DNA from: Gimesia chilikensis
GTDB taxonomy: Bacteria; Planctomycetota; Planctomycetia; Planctomycetales; Planctomycetaceae
DNA length: 64,000 nucleotides
Reading direction: 5' to 3'
Assembly (NCBI RefSeq): GCF_007744075.1
Contig: NZ_CP036266.1
Span: forward strand, 2,775,748-2,839,747
Below, piece after piece: positions 9,545-17,439 of the stretch. The translations under genes were made by a program, and so were the position numbers. Numbering within the stretch: the first letter of the stretch is position 1; each line of letters begins with the position of its first letter. Under the pieces are notes generated by a model. The model was not told the DNA's origin, searched no databases, and was given only the letters and a program-made list of their open reading frames with translations.

Positions 9545-10666
9545 TTGTCTGACAGCCATGCACCTTATCCGATTGCATTTTGCATTACCGGTCTGCAGCC
9601 CGGAGGGGCGGAACGTGCGCTGGTACAGATTGTCACGCGGCTCAATCGAGAACGCTGGGCTCCTGTTGTTTACTCGCTGACCGGTACCGGTCCACTGGTC
9701 GAGCCGCTGCAGCAGGCGGGGATCCCAACAGAAATTTTACAGGTGCGTTCAGCACGAGACGTCCGCATTATCTGGCACCTGGCGCAAAAGTTCAAAGCAC
9801 AAAAACCGGTTTTGTTGCAAACATTTCTATTTCACGCCAATCTCGCGGGGCGGCTGGCTGCCCGCCTGTCACATGTACCACATGTGGTTTCTGGAATTCG
9901 TGTCTCTGAAAAGCGGCGGAACGGGCATCTGTTACTGGATCGGCTCACAAATCGGTTGGTGGAGCTGAATATCTGTGTCAGTCAGTCCGTGGCTGACTTT
10001 TCGATTCAAACTGGTCATTTATCGCCCACTAAAATCACAGTTGTTCCCAACGGAGTGGAATTTCAGCGGTTTGCGGAAGCGAAGCCTGCAGATCTCACAT
10101 GCTGGAACATACCGACAGATGCCAAGGTGGTTCTCTCAGTTGGTCGGCTCGATCCTCAGAAAGCACCCCATGATCTGCTTTCGGCATTTCTGAAATTTGC
10201 CAGCCAGGCACCTGAGTTTCATCTTCTGTTTGTAGGAGATGGTCCCCTGAGGGGTGAACTTGAGCAGAGAGTCTCTGAATCTGGATATTCCAGTCAGGTT
10301 CACTTCGCTGGATGGCAGCCCCAGATTCCGGAGCTGATGCGGGCGGCAGACTGCCTGGTGCTCTCTTCTCTGTGGGAGGGGATGCCTAACGTGGTGCTCG
10401 AGTCGATGGCTGCTGGATTGCCCGTCATATCGACCAGGGTTGATGGGATTTTTGAACTGATTCAACCGGGAGAGCAGGGGACACTGGTGGAAATCGGATC
10501 CATTGATCAGCTTCACCAGGCACTGGTCGATTTCAGGACCTCTCCTACCCAGTTTGTCAAGATGGCTGAGAATGCGCAAACTCTTGTAGAACAGGAGTTT
10601 ACTTGGGAGTCAATTGCCCGGAAATATGACCAGATTTATTCCCAGATCCTGTCTCTGACTGACTGA
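9545..10666 (+). CDS. Glycosyltransferase family 4 protein
   Basis: 373-residue GT-B glycosyltransferase, presumably acting at the cytoplasmic face on a lipid- or polymer-linked glycan. The N-terminal half has the GGAERAL donor-loop motif (20-26), and the C-terminal half has the EX7E motif (Glu278 and Glu286, in a WEGMPNVVLE context) plus a conserved GLPVI strand. The start is TTG 9545, preceded by GGAG at a proper distance; there is no suitable in-frame ATG. The donor and acceptor cannot be read from sequence. It is divergent from queA and separated from mraZ by about 200 bases, so it is probably independent of the division cluster. Confidence 0.88.
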   Translation: MSDSHAPYPIAFCITGLQPGGAERALVQIVTRLNRERWAPVVYSLTGTGPLVEPLQQAGIPTEILQVRSARDVRIIWHLAQKFKAQKPVLLQTFLFHANLAGRLAARLSHVPHVVSGIRVSEKRRNGHLLLDRLTNRLVELNICVSQSVADFSIQTGHLSPTKITVVPNGVEFQRFAEAKPADLTCWNIPTDAKVVLSVGRLDPQKAPHDLLSAFLKFASQAPEFHLLFVGDGPLRGELEQRVSESGYSSQVHFAGWQPQIPELMRAADCLVLSSLWEGMPNVVLESMAAGLPVISTRVDGIFELIQPGEQGTLVEIGSIDQLHQALVDFRTSPTQFVKMAENAQTLVEQEFTWESIARKYDQIYSQILSLTD

Positions 10667-10838
10667 TTTTCTACCGGTTATTCACACCAGAATCACCCCC
10701 CCTCAACAAAATTTAAAAATCATCAAAGTCGCAATTCCAATCCAGATAAGTATCTAGGACGAATCCGATTCCAGGAATCGGATTTACGCATTTAATCATG
10801 CTTGACGATTTCTTTCTGGGTGGTAAATTCAGCACTCT

Positions 10839-10868
10839 GTGGTGAGAAGTGGTGACGGGTGGGGACCA
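10839..10868 (+). promoter_or_regulatory. Three tandem 10-bp MraZ-type boxes abutting the mraZ start codon
   Basis: Three direct repeats with exact 10-bp period (10839-10848, 10849-10858, 10859-10868), each beginning GTGGT or GTGGG, run straight into the ATG at 10869. A further GGGTGGT lies at 10818-10824. MraZ proteins are known to bind direct repeats of a TGGG/GTGG-like core spaced one helical turn apart and to repress their own operon. Position and period fit an autoregulatory operator that would also cover the ribosome-binding site. Confidence 0.7.
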
Positions 10869-11324
10869 ATGGCGTTAACGGGAACTTTCAATAAGATTCT
10901 GGATGGAAAGCGTCGACTGGCAATCCCCAAACGGCTCAAGGAAGAGCTTATCACCGAAGACTTCACCCAGATTTATATCGCACCTGGTACTGCATCGTCT
11001 TTGTTGCTTTTCTCAGAGAAAGGATTTGAACAGCAGGCACAACGATTGAAAGAATATTCCAGGAATGGCCCGGAGGCAGCCCAGTATCTGCGGTTGTATT
11101 ATGCACGGGCGGAGAAGGTGGAAGTCGACTCTCAGGGGCGCATCTGTATCCCCGAACGACTCGCTGAACTGGCCAGCCTGGAAGTGAAACAGGAAGTGGT
11201 TCTGATTGGAGTTCAGGACCACGCTGAGATCTGGAATACCGAGCGTTGGAACACCTATCTGAACGACCATGGTCCTCATTTCGATGAGATGGCTGCGCAA
11301 GCATTTGGTCAAATGCCCTGGTAA
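10869..11324 (+). CDS. mraZ: Transcriptional regulator MraZ
   Basis: 151-residue DNA-binding protein with two AbrB/SpoVT-like half-domains (about 5-47 and 76-120). The repeated core reads as LDGKRRLAIPKRLK in the first half and VDSQGRICIPERL in the second. MraZ forms a ring-shaped oligomer and controls the dcw division/cell-wall operon. The ATG at 10869 matches the family N-terminus (MALTGTF); an upstream in-frame GTG at 10839 lies inside the repeated operator and would add ten unlikely residues. It is the first gene of the shortened dcw cluster, followed by rsmH after a roughly 600-bp untranslated gap. Confidence 0.93.
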   Translation: MALTGTFNKILDGKRRLAIPKRLKEELITEDFTQIYIAPGTASSLLLFSEKGFEQQAQRLKEYSRNGPEAAQYLRLYYARAEKVEVDSQGRICIPERLAELASLEVKQEVVLIGVQDHAEIWNTERWNTYLNDHGPHFDEMAAQAFGQMPW

Positions 11325-11399
11325 TCCATTTCACGTGACAATTCATTGATGTTCATCATTGCTGACTGAGTGTATCAACAAATCTAAATCTCATGTTGT

Positions 11400-11574
11400 T
11401 CAAGGAGGACAATCTGGAACTCTTCCGCTGGCTACCGGGCTTTGCGGATTGAAGGTGAAATGGATGTCACCTGCGTGTGCTCAGAATATTGGGTTGGGCC
11501 ACCGGTCGTTCGTCTCCACATACAGGTAGAATGGATGCTGCCTGGAGCGGATGGCTTCAGGGTTCCCTCCTTGG
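11400..11574 (+). ncRNA. Candidate structured RNA with twin AATGGATG-loop hairpins
   Basis: Nested pairing can be drawn by eye: 11401-11408 with 11566-11573 (8 bp), 11417-11420 with 11562-11565, and 11424-11429 with 11546-11551. These enclose two hairpins: 11453-11472 (6-bp stem) and 11523-11544 (7-bp stem, one G-U). Both hairpins display the same eight-base loop AATGGATG. A GGA inside a hairpin loop within ANGGANG is the known recognition element of CsrA/RsmA, so a CsrA-binding RNA or leader element is one reading. It does not match RNase P, tmRNA, 6S or SRP RNA as I know them. It could be an independent small RNA or part of the mraZ-rsmH transcript. The other strand cannot be excluded. Confidence 0.35.
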
Positions 11575-11619
11575 ACAGGACCCGCGAGATCAGTTTATAA
11601 CGAAACCTGTTAGTTTCCG

Positions 11620-11660
11620 AATCGCCTGCCTGAGGCTCAATTTGTTTCAGGCAGGCGATT
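11620..11660. terminator. Strong perfect hairpin (possible terminator or attenuator)
   Basis: Arms 11620-11633 and 11647-11660 are perfectly complementary over 14 bp, with a 13-nt loop. Only one further T follows the right arm, so it is not a classical intrinsic terminator. It may end the candidate RNA upstream, stabilise a 3' end, or attenuate readthrough into rsmH. Confidence 0.4.
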
Positions 11661-11935
11661 TACGTTACTGCCTTCGGTCCTGTTTTAAAAATCTTTAACT
11701 GATCTTGTCAGAAAATCAGAATTTTCCTAAACTTCCCGCGCTTGAGAGTCAGATAGAGTTCTTCCCTCTGGTACTCGGGCGATCGATCTCTCTAAGAGTG
11801 ACACTTCTCAAGTTTCTACCCCCACCATAAAAAATCAAATCAGAATTCAGTGATCAGAATCGTGATGATTTTCTGTCTGAGAAAATGATCAGCGACTGAT
11901 TGAGCTGTTTTATTTTTAGAATCGTAGCCAATTAC

Positions 11936-12856
11936 ATGTCAGGGAAATCCGGTGATCAGAAAAGGCCCGTACATATACCGGTCCTGCTCCGTGAAGTCAT
12001 GGAGCAACTGGATTTGTCGCCCGGACTGGTCGTCGTAGATGGCACCGTTGGCGCAGGTGGTCACAGTCAACATATCCTGAAACAAATTGGAACAACTGGA
12101 ACTTTAATCGGTCTGGATCGTGATGAGATGATGCTGGGATTTGCCAGAGAAAAATTAGGAGTGGAAACATTGCCGGACGGACAGTGTTTTCTCAGGCAGG
12201 CCAGCTATGCAGAGCTTCCCGCGGTGCTGGAAGAGCTACAGCTTCCCTCGGTCGATCGTGTTCTGCTGGACCTGGGGCTCTCTTCCGATCAACTGAGTGA
12301 TGAAACGCGCGGCTTCGGTTTTGAAACACCGGGCGATCTGGATTTGCGATTTGATACACGACAGGGCATTCCTGCCTGGCAGTTACTGGAAACACTGTCT
12401 GAAGCGGAACTGGTTGAGATTATGGAAGTCTATGGCGAAGAGCGATTCAGTCAGCGGATTGCCAGCCAACTGGTTCAGCAACGGAAAACGAATCCTGTCC
12501 GGACAGCTGCGGACCTGATTGCAGCGGTACAGGCGGCAATGCCCGCCAAGGCCCTGGCGACGGCTCGCAAAAATCCGGCAACACGCGTCTTTCAGGCGCT
12601 GCGGATTGCCGCCAATCAGGAACTGGAACAACTGGAAACCATGCTGGACGCGGTCTTGCCTCAGGCGCTGAAGCCCGGAGGAAGAGCGGTCATCATCAGC
12701 TTTCATTCATTAGAAGACCGGATGGTCAAGCAGGCGTTTAAAGACCGGGATCAATGGAAAAACCTGACAGCCAAACCGATCACAGCGACGCAGGCCGAGC
12801 AGCGGGTCAATCCTCGCTGCCGCACGGCCAAGCTGCGGGTGGCGGTCAAAACATAG
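11936..12856 (+). CDS. rsmH: 16S rRNA (cytosine(1402)-N(4))-methyltransferase RsmH (MraW)
   Basis: Methylates C1402 of 16S rRNA using SAM. 306 residues, the usual length. Motifs: HIPVLLREV at 13-21, the SAM-binding loop DGTVGAGGHS at 35-44, FQALRIAANQELEQLE, ISFHSLEDRMVKQAF, and the C-terminal NPRCRTAKLR. ATG 11936 gives the family N-terminus; the upstream in-frame TTG 11900 would add a hydrophobic, unconserved 12 residues. It keeps its dcw position after mraZ even though ftsZ, ftsA and the mur genes are not in the cluster here. Confidence 0.95.
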   Translation: MSGKSGDQKRPVHIPVLLREVMEQLDLSPGLVVVDGTVGAGGHSQHILKQIGTTGTLIGLDRDEMMLGFAREKLGVETLPDGQCFLRQASYAELPAVLEELQLPSVDRVLLDLGLSSDQLSDETRGFGFETPGDLDLRFDTRQGIPAWQLLETLSEAELVEIMEVYGEERFSQRIASQLVQQRKTNPVRTAADLIAAVQAAMPAKALATARKNPATRVFQALRIAANQELEQLETMLDAVLPQALKPGGRAVIISFHSLEDRMVKQAFKDRDQWKNLTAKPITATQAEQRVNPRCRTAKLRVAVKT

Positions 12857-12944
12857 TTTGCGTGAGTTATTTCACAGGGTGACGGGCGGGAGACTGCCTG
12901 TCTGAAAAATAAGAACAGTTTTTATTTCGAATTGGTTCAGTGCC

Positions 12945-14858
12945 ATGACTGAAGAAAAGAAAACAGAAGAGACAGCAGAAGAGGACTGGGGTGTCGAGAA
13001 GCCTAAGGGCGGAATCGCCATCGAGACCAAAGTAGGGCTTTGCCTGATTTGTATTCTGCTGAGTGCCTTTGGTCTGGTTGTCTATCAGAAAATCAATCGT
13101 CCCCAGGAAGCACTGGCTGTCAACAGCCCTGCCGAAGATGGTACGGGGGAGCAGGCGCCGGGTGAAGCGGATCCCTTCGCCGAGGGAAACGGAGAAAATA
13201 ACGGTGCTGCAGAGGTTACAGAGCAGTCCGCTGACTTCAATACGGGCGGCGGTGATTCCGGATTTTCTACCCCCCAGGAAAATCAAAACCAGGACAATGC
13301 GTTTGGTACCCAGGAGCAGCCCGCCGGTGATCAGTTCGCCCAGAACGGCTTCGATAATTTTGATAATCAGTCAACATTCAATAATCAGAGCGAGCCTGCG
13401 CAATCAACGGAAATGGCTGCCAACCAGACAAACAATGGTTTTGAGTCGTTTGACCAGCCTGCTGCAGGCAACAATGAATTTGGTAATCCGGCACAAAATG
13501 ATTTTAATGCCGGGATGCAGAATCAGGCGGAGCCAGCGACATTCGACAACGCTCAGGCAGATCCTTTTGCCGGCGGCGATCAGTTTGCGCAACAACAGAA
13601 GCAGCCTCAGGCAGCTATGCAGAATGATTTCAACTCAGGAGCAGGTTCTGAGTTTAATGCTCAGGAAACGGGTTCAGGCTCAGGGCTGATGGAACAGCCG
13701 GCTGCGAATGAATTTGCACAGGCTGAGACAGGTAACACTGCTGCAGTGCAGGTGGAAGAAGATCCCTTTGGTGCCTCCAGCGAGCCGACACAGGCCATGC
13801 CTCAGCAGGCTGAACCTGCGAGTGATAATGAGTTTGGTAACTTTGACCTCGCCGAAGATGGTGCCGGGGGGCAGATGCAGAACTCAGGCGGATTGCCGCA
13901 AAAGACGGCTAAAGTCAATATCACCGAAATCTCCAGCCAGTCGGAGCCTGATCCTTTCGGGAATGCCGGTTTTGATCAGCCGGAACCCCAGGCTTCCACC
14001 GGTCAGATGGAGAATCCAAACGAATTTGGGGCAGATGTTTCTACTGCCAATGCAGGGAACTTTGAACAGCCTCAGGTTTCCGAATTCAGTGAAACACAGG
14101 AGACTCAGGGTACTGATCGTTTCGGTGATTTTCGGGCAGAAGAATTTTCAGCCCAGCAGGCGGAGAGTGTGACTACAGTCAAACGACCGGCAGCCAGTAT
14201 CGATTCGGGATCCTTCGAAGAAACAGCGATGACTCCCGAGCCGGCTGCACAGGCACGAGGGCTGTTCGATGGACCTGCACCAACTCAGAGTGTCTCGGTT
14301 CAGGAAGAGTTCGGTGCGTTGCAGGAAGAGAGCTTCAGCCAGCCGGTCGCAGCAGCGACGGGGGGAGAGTATGTCGTTCAGAATGGCGAAAACTTCTGGA
14401 CGATTTCCAAGAAGCTGTACGGCAGTGGAAAGTATTTTCAGCTGCTGGCCCGGATTAACAAGAGTCGCGTCAGTGACCCCCGGACGATGCGTCCGGGATT
14501 AAAGCTGATTGCCCCGGATCGCTCTGCGATTGAAGCCCAATACCAGGCGATTCATAAAACCAGTAATCAGACTACTGTCAGCGAGTTCAGCGGCAGTAAC
14601 ACTGTGCGAAAGCCAGGCAAAGCATCAGGGTTTTTCATCAGTCAGGATGGGCGCCCGATGTATCGCGTGGGCAGCAATGATACACTGACAGATATTTCCC
14701 AGCGTCATCTGGGGAGATCTTCCCGCTGGTTTCAGATTTATCAGATGAACCGGCAGAGGCTGCAAAATCCGAACAAGCTTCAAATTGGTACGGAATTGCA
14801 GCTCCCGACCGATGCCAGCCGGGTCAGTCTTGTGCCCGGAAACTCTTCCAGCCGATAA
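12945..14858 (+). CDS. Membrane-anchored LysM protein with long Gln/Asn/Phe-Gly-rich spacer
   Basis: 637 residues. An acidic cytoplasmic N-terminus (1-27) and a single membrane helix (29-48) are followed by about 400 residues of low-complexity sequence rich in Gln, Asn, Glu, Ala, Phe and Gly, with recurrent NEFGN and DPFG units (eight Phe-Gly pairs). Two LysM domains follow, at about 472-522 and 571-627. LysM binds N-acetylglucosamine-containing glycan, so the protein probably spans the periplasm and contacts peptidoglycan. Lying between rsmH and an ftsL-like gene, it occupies a slot where other bacteria have only ftsL, which suggests a role in division or envelope tethering (inference). The spacer's base composition is biased by the repeats but shows no sign of transfer. 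Confidence 0.8.
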   Translation: MTEEKKTEETAEEDWGVEKPKGGIAIETKVGLCLICILLSAFGLVVYQKINRPQEALAVNSPAEDGTGEQAPGEADPFAEGNGENNGAAEVTEQSADFNTGGGDSGFSTPQENQNQDNAFGTQEQPAGDQFAQNGFDNFDNQSTFNNQSEPAQSTEMAANQTNNGFESFDQPAAGNNEFGNPAQNDFNAGMQNQAEPATFDNAQADPFAGGDQFAQQQKQPQAAMQNDFNSGAGSEFNAQETGSGSGLMEQPAANEFAQAETGNTAAVQVEEDPFGASSEPTQAMPQQAEPASDNEFGNFDLAEDGAGGQMQNSGGLPQKTAKVNITEISSQSEPDPFGNAGFDQPEPQASTGQMENPNEFGADVSTANAGNFEQPQVSEFSETQETQGTDRFGDFRAEEFSAQQAESVTTVKRPAASIDSGSFEETAMTPEPAAQARGLFDGPAPTQSVSVQEEFGALQEESFSQPVAAATGGEYVVQNGENFWTISKKLYGSGKYFQLLARINKSRVSDPRTMRPGLKLIAPDRSAIEAQYQAIHKTSNQTTVSEFSGSNTVRKPGKASGFFISQDGRPMYRVGSNDTLTDISQRHLGRSSRWFQIYQMNRQRLQNPNKLQIGTELQLPTDASRVSLVPGNSSSR

Positions 14859-14956
14859 GAGATAAAGCGTCTTTAGTTCGTCTTTATCACTCCAATTTCT
14901 GAACTGGCGGCGAGGCAGCAGGCCTGTGTCCGCTGGTGCGGAAGAGGCTGGAATCG

Positions 14957-15277
14957 ATGTTATTCCGTTTCATCAGTGCCATTTTGCTGGCAGTGGCCGT
15001 CTCTCTGATCGGCATTGCGCTAGAGAAAGAGAGCCTGAAGCTGAAACGGCAGGTCAGCCGACAGCATTTTCAGCTGGAAGTGTTGATCAATTCGCATGCT
15101 AAAATGAAGCTGGCAACGCAACGCGCCAGTTCGCCGCGTAAGGTTCTAAACTCAATGGAGCGGGGAGAGCTGGAGGTCGAGTCCAGTTCAGAGCCTGCGC
15201 TGACGAATCGTCGCGAAATGCCGTTGCTACAGTGGCATCTGCAGCGAACGCCACAGCAGGCGACACGTCAGAAATAA
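14957..15277 (+). CDS. FtsL-like small bitopic division protein
   Basis: 106 residues from ATG 14957, which has GGAAGAGG upstream at good spacing; an in-frame GTG at 14936 would add seven residues. One N-terminal membrane helix (about 2-20) is followed by a charged segment with heptad-like Leu/Ile spacing (about 24-55) that could form a short coiled coil, then an unstructured tail. Sequence similarity to FtsL is not recognisable, but FtsL is always poorly conserved. The topology, size and position directly before ftsI are those of FtsL, which partners FtsB and activates FtsWI. Named by context. Confidence 0.6.
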   Translation: MLFRFISAILLAVAVSLIGIALEKESLKLKRQVSRQHFQLEVLINSHAKMKLATQRASSPRKVLNSMERGELEVESSSEPALTNRREMPLLQWHLQRTPQQATRQK

Positions 15278-15303
15278 CAGATTTATCCCGGTGTAGAGGA
15301 CAG

Positions 15304-17100
15304 GTGGGCAGTTTCTTGAAATCCGGTATCTCTCAATCTCGAATCAGCTGGCGGAGCTGGAGCCTGATCGTACTGGTGGTCCTTGCCTGGCTGGTCATTT
15401 CCGGACGGCTGGTTTATCTGCAGTACGTCGGGCATCAGCAGTTCAAAACAGTGGTTGCCCGTCAGCAGGTGTTTAAAGAAAAAATACCGGCCCGGCCCGG
15501 CGATATCCTGGATCGCAACGGACGCCTGCTGGCAACGACAATTGTCACCAACAGTCTCTACGTGGTTCCTCAGCGGCTGAAGGGGAATCAGAGTGTGATT
15601 CCAGTTTGCGAAGCTTTGGGGCTGGATCAGAGGCACTTTCTCAAGCGGCTGAAACAGAACGACGACAAACTGTTCCTGTGGGTCAAGCGGCGACTGTCGG
15701 ATACGGAACTGAAGAAGATCCGTGCACTGAAGCTGGCCGATGATGCGTGGGGCTTCCGTCAGGAATATCGCAGGCAGTATCCACAGGGGGCACTGGCAGC
15801 CCATGCACTGGGATTACGTGACATCGACGGCAAAGGGCAGGGAGGGCTGGAAGAGGCCTTCGATCACATGATCTGTGGACAGGATGGCCATCGGTTCCTG
15901 GTTCGCGATGCTCATGGCCGGGTGATTGAGGTTCGCAATGATTCCCGGGTGGCGCCGCGGAATGGCGAAACGCTGGTTGTCTCACTGGATTCAATCATTC
16001 AGCTGTATACCGAACGGGAATTGCAGGGGATCGTCAAAGACTGGAAACCTAAAAGTGCCTGTGCCATCGTGATGGATGTTAAAACATGCGAAGTACTGGC
16101 ACTGGCTTCTGTGCCGACCTTTGATCTGAATCATCCGGAAGAGATTAGAGAAACTGCCTGGAAAAATACCGCGATTGCTTCCATCTATGAGCCGGGCTCA
16201 ACGCTCAAGCCGTTTATCGTTGCTGCCGCTCTGGAGAAAGGGCTGATCAGTAGGGATGAAGAATTCGATTGTGAATACGGCGAATACCGGATGGGCAAAC
16301 GTCTGCTGCACGATCATCACAGCTATGGCATGTTGAGCGTGACAGATATTCTGGTGAAATCCAGTAATATCGGGATGGCGAAAATCGGGGAACGTTTAAC
16401 GAACGTGGGGCTGTATGAAGCGGTCACGGCTTTTGGCTTTGGGCAGAAGACAGGCATTCAACTGCCCGGTGAGTTGACGGGGATTGTCAGGCCCCTGAAA
16501 TCCTGGAATATCTATTCGACCGGTTCGGTGCCGATGGGGCAGGAAATCGCAGTGACACCGATTCAGCTGATCACCGCCCATGTGGCCCTGGCCAATCAGG
16601 GGAAACTGCTCAATCCCCGGCTGATTCGTGACCAGATTGACCACAACTATTTTCCCCGTTCCGAGGATGAGCCCGCTCAGGTGCGTCCGCTGGTTTCAAC
16701 TCCACTCGTCTCACCTGAGGTGGCAGACTGGTTGGTCCAGGTTCCCATGCTGGAAACAGTTGAACGTGGAACGGGACGACGGGCGAAACTGGACGAATAT
16801 AAGGTCTTTGGAAAAACGGGCACCGCTCAGAAACCGGATCCGAAAACGGGGGCTTACTCCTCGCAGTTGCACGTCAGTTCTTTCATTTGTGGTGCGCCGG
16901 CTCATGATCCGCGGGTACTCGTTCTGGTGGTCGTTAATGAACCATCGGTCGGAGAAAACCACTACGGCGGGACAATTGCTGGTCCCCCTGCAGCTGAGAT
17001 TCTGAGAAAAACCCTCTTGTACCTCCACGAGCCGTTCGACGAATCGGGCTCACGCTTTGAGGAACGGTCTGCCAGCCGGGTTCGTAATATCCTGCGTTAA
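15304..17100 (+). CDS. ftsI: Penicillin-binding protein 2/3, division transpeptidase FtsI
   Basis: Class B penicillin-binding protein that cross-links septal peptidoglycan. From GTG 15304 it has 598 residues: one N-terminal membrane helix (about 20-42), the PBP dimerisation domain opening with IPARPGDILDRNG, then the transpeptidase domain. The catalytic motifs are STLK (Ser299-Lys302), SSN (353-355) and KTGT (504-507). There are no PASTA repeats. An in-frame GTG at 15232 would overlap the preceding gene by 46 bases; 15304 follows AGGA closely and is preferred, but the start is not certain. An intact active site argues for real peptidoglycan cross-linking in this organism despite the lack of ftsZ nearby. 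Confidence 0.92.
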   Translation: MGSFLKSGISQSRISWRSWSLIVLVVLAWLVISGRLVYLQYVGHQQFKTVVARQQVFKEKIPARPGDILDRNGRLLATTIVTNSLYVVPQRLKGNQSVIPVCEALGLDQRHFLKRLKQNDDKLFLWVKRRLSDTELKKIRALKLADDAWGFRQEYRRQYPQGALAAHALGLRDIDGKGQGGLEEAFDHMICGQDGHRFLVRDAHGRVIEVRNDSRVAPRNGETLVVSLDSIIQLYTERELQGIVKDWKPKSACAIVMDVKTCEVLALASVPTFDLNHPEEIRETAWKNTAIASIYEPGSTLKPFIVAAALEKGLISRDEEFDCEYGEYRMGKRLLHDHHSYGMLSVTDILVKSSNIGMAKIGERLTNVGLYEAVTAFGFGQKTGIQLPGELTGIVRPLKSWNIYSTGSVPMGQEIAVTPIQLITAHVALANQGKLLNPRLIRDQIDHNYFPRSEDEPAQVRPLVSTPLVSPEVADWLVQVPMLETVERGTGRRAKLDEYKVFGKTGTAQKPDPKTGAYSSQLHVSSFICGAPAHDPRVLVLVVVNEPSVGENHYGGTIAGPPAAEILRKTLLYLHEPFDESGSRFEERSASRVRNILR

Positions 17101-17439
17101 GGTTTTCCAGTACCCCCGTCTTACCTGGTTTGGTGGTGGGGCATTGGTTTTGCGGTATTCGCCTCTCCGGGAAGCCCCTGGACTTGAAGTAATATTGACA
17201 AAAAACGGATTTTTTTACTATTAATCCCGTCATATCACCTCTCTCAAGAACATTTCAAACACACTAACAGCTTCCTCTCCGGTTTTCTGTCTCTCTGATT
17301 CAGGTTGTCAGGAAATCTACTTTTCGTTTTGGCGTTTCCGCCACAATTCACACATTTCCATTTCGAATTGATCTGACATTCACAGCAGATCGGATCGTTC
17401 TATGCAGGATCTCCCGATTTTTGATCGGGCAGTTCTATC
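17101..17439. other. Intergenic region between ftsI and the TPR protein gene
   Basis: Contains a good sigma-70-like promoter (17195-17224) and otherwise AT-rich leader. No open frame with coding character and no clear terminator for ftsI. Confidence 0.6.
17195..17224 (+). promoter_or_regulatory. Sigma-70-type promoter for the TPR protein gene
   Basis: A perfect -35 hexamer TTGACA at 17195-17200, an 18-bp AT-rich spacer with a T-run, and TATTAA at 17219-17224 as the -10. It would give an untranslated leader of about 200 bases before ATG 17440. Confidence 0.55.

Larger units (their letters stand above)
11325..11935. other. Long untranslated stretch between mraZ and rsmH
   Basis: No gene is supported; a 73-codon frame at 11477-11698 overlaps the structured elements and has poor coding character. 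The region holds a candidate structured RNA (11400-11574), then a perfect 14-bp hairpin (11620-11660), then AT-rich sequence up to the rsmH start. In most bacteria mraZ and rsmH nearly touch, so this gap is unusual in itself. Confidence 0.65.

Noticed and set aside
11400-11660. RNase P RNA, tmRNA, 6S RNA or SRP RNA in the mraZ-rsmH gap
   Set aside because: None of the conserved core sequences of these RNAs that I know can be found on either strand.
11477-11698. 73-codon frame in the mraZ-rsmH gap
   Set aside because: Overlaps RNA-like hairpins and the perfect 14-bp stem; no ribosome-binding site; translated sequence has no coding character.
12945-14858. Homology of the FG-rich LysM protein to eukaryotic FG nucleoporins
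   Set aside because: Only short low-complexity resemblance; the LysM domains and N-terminal helix point to an envelope protein.
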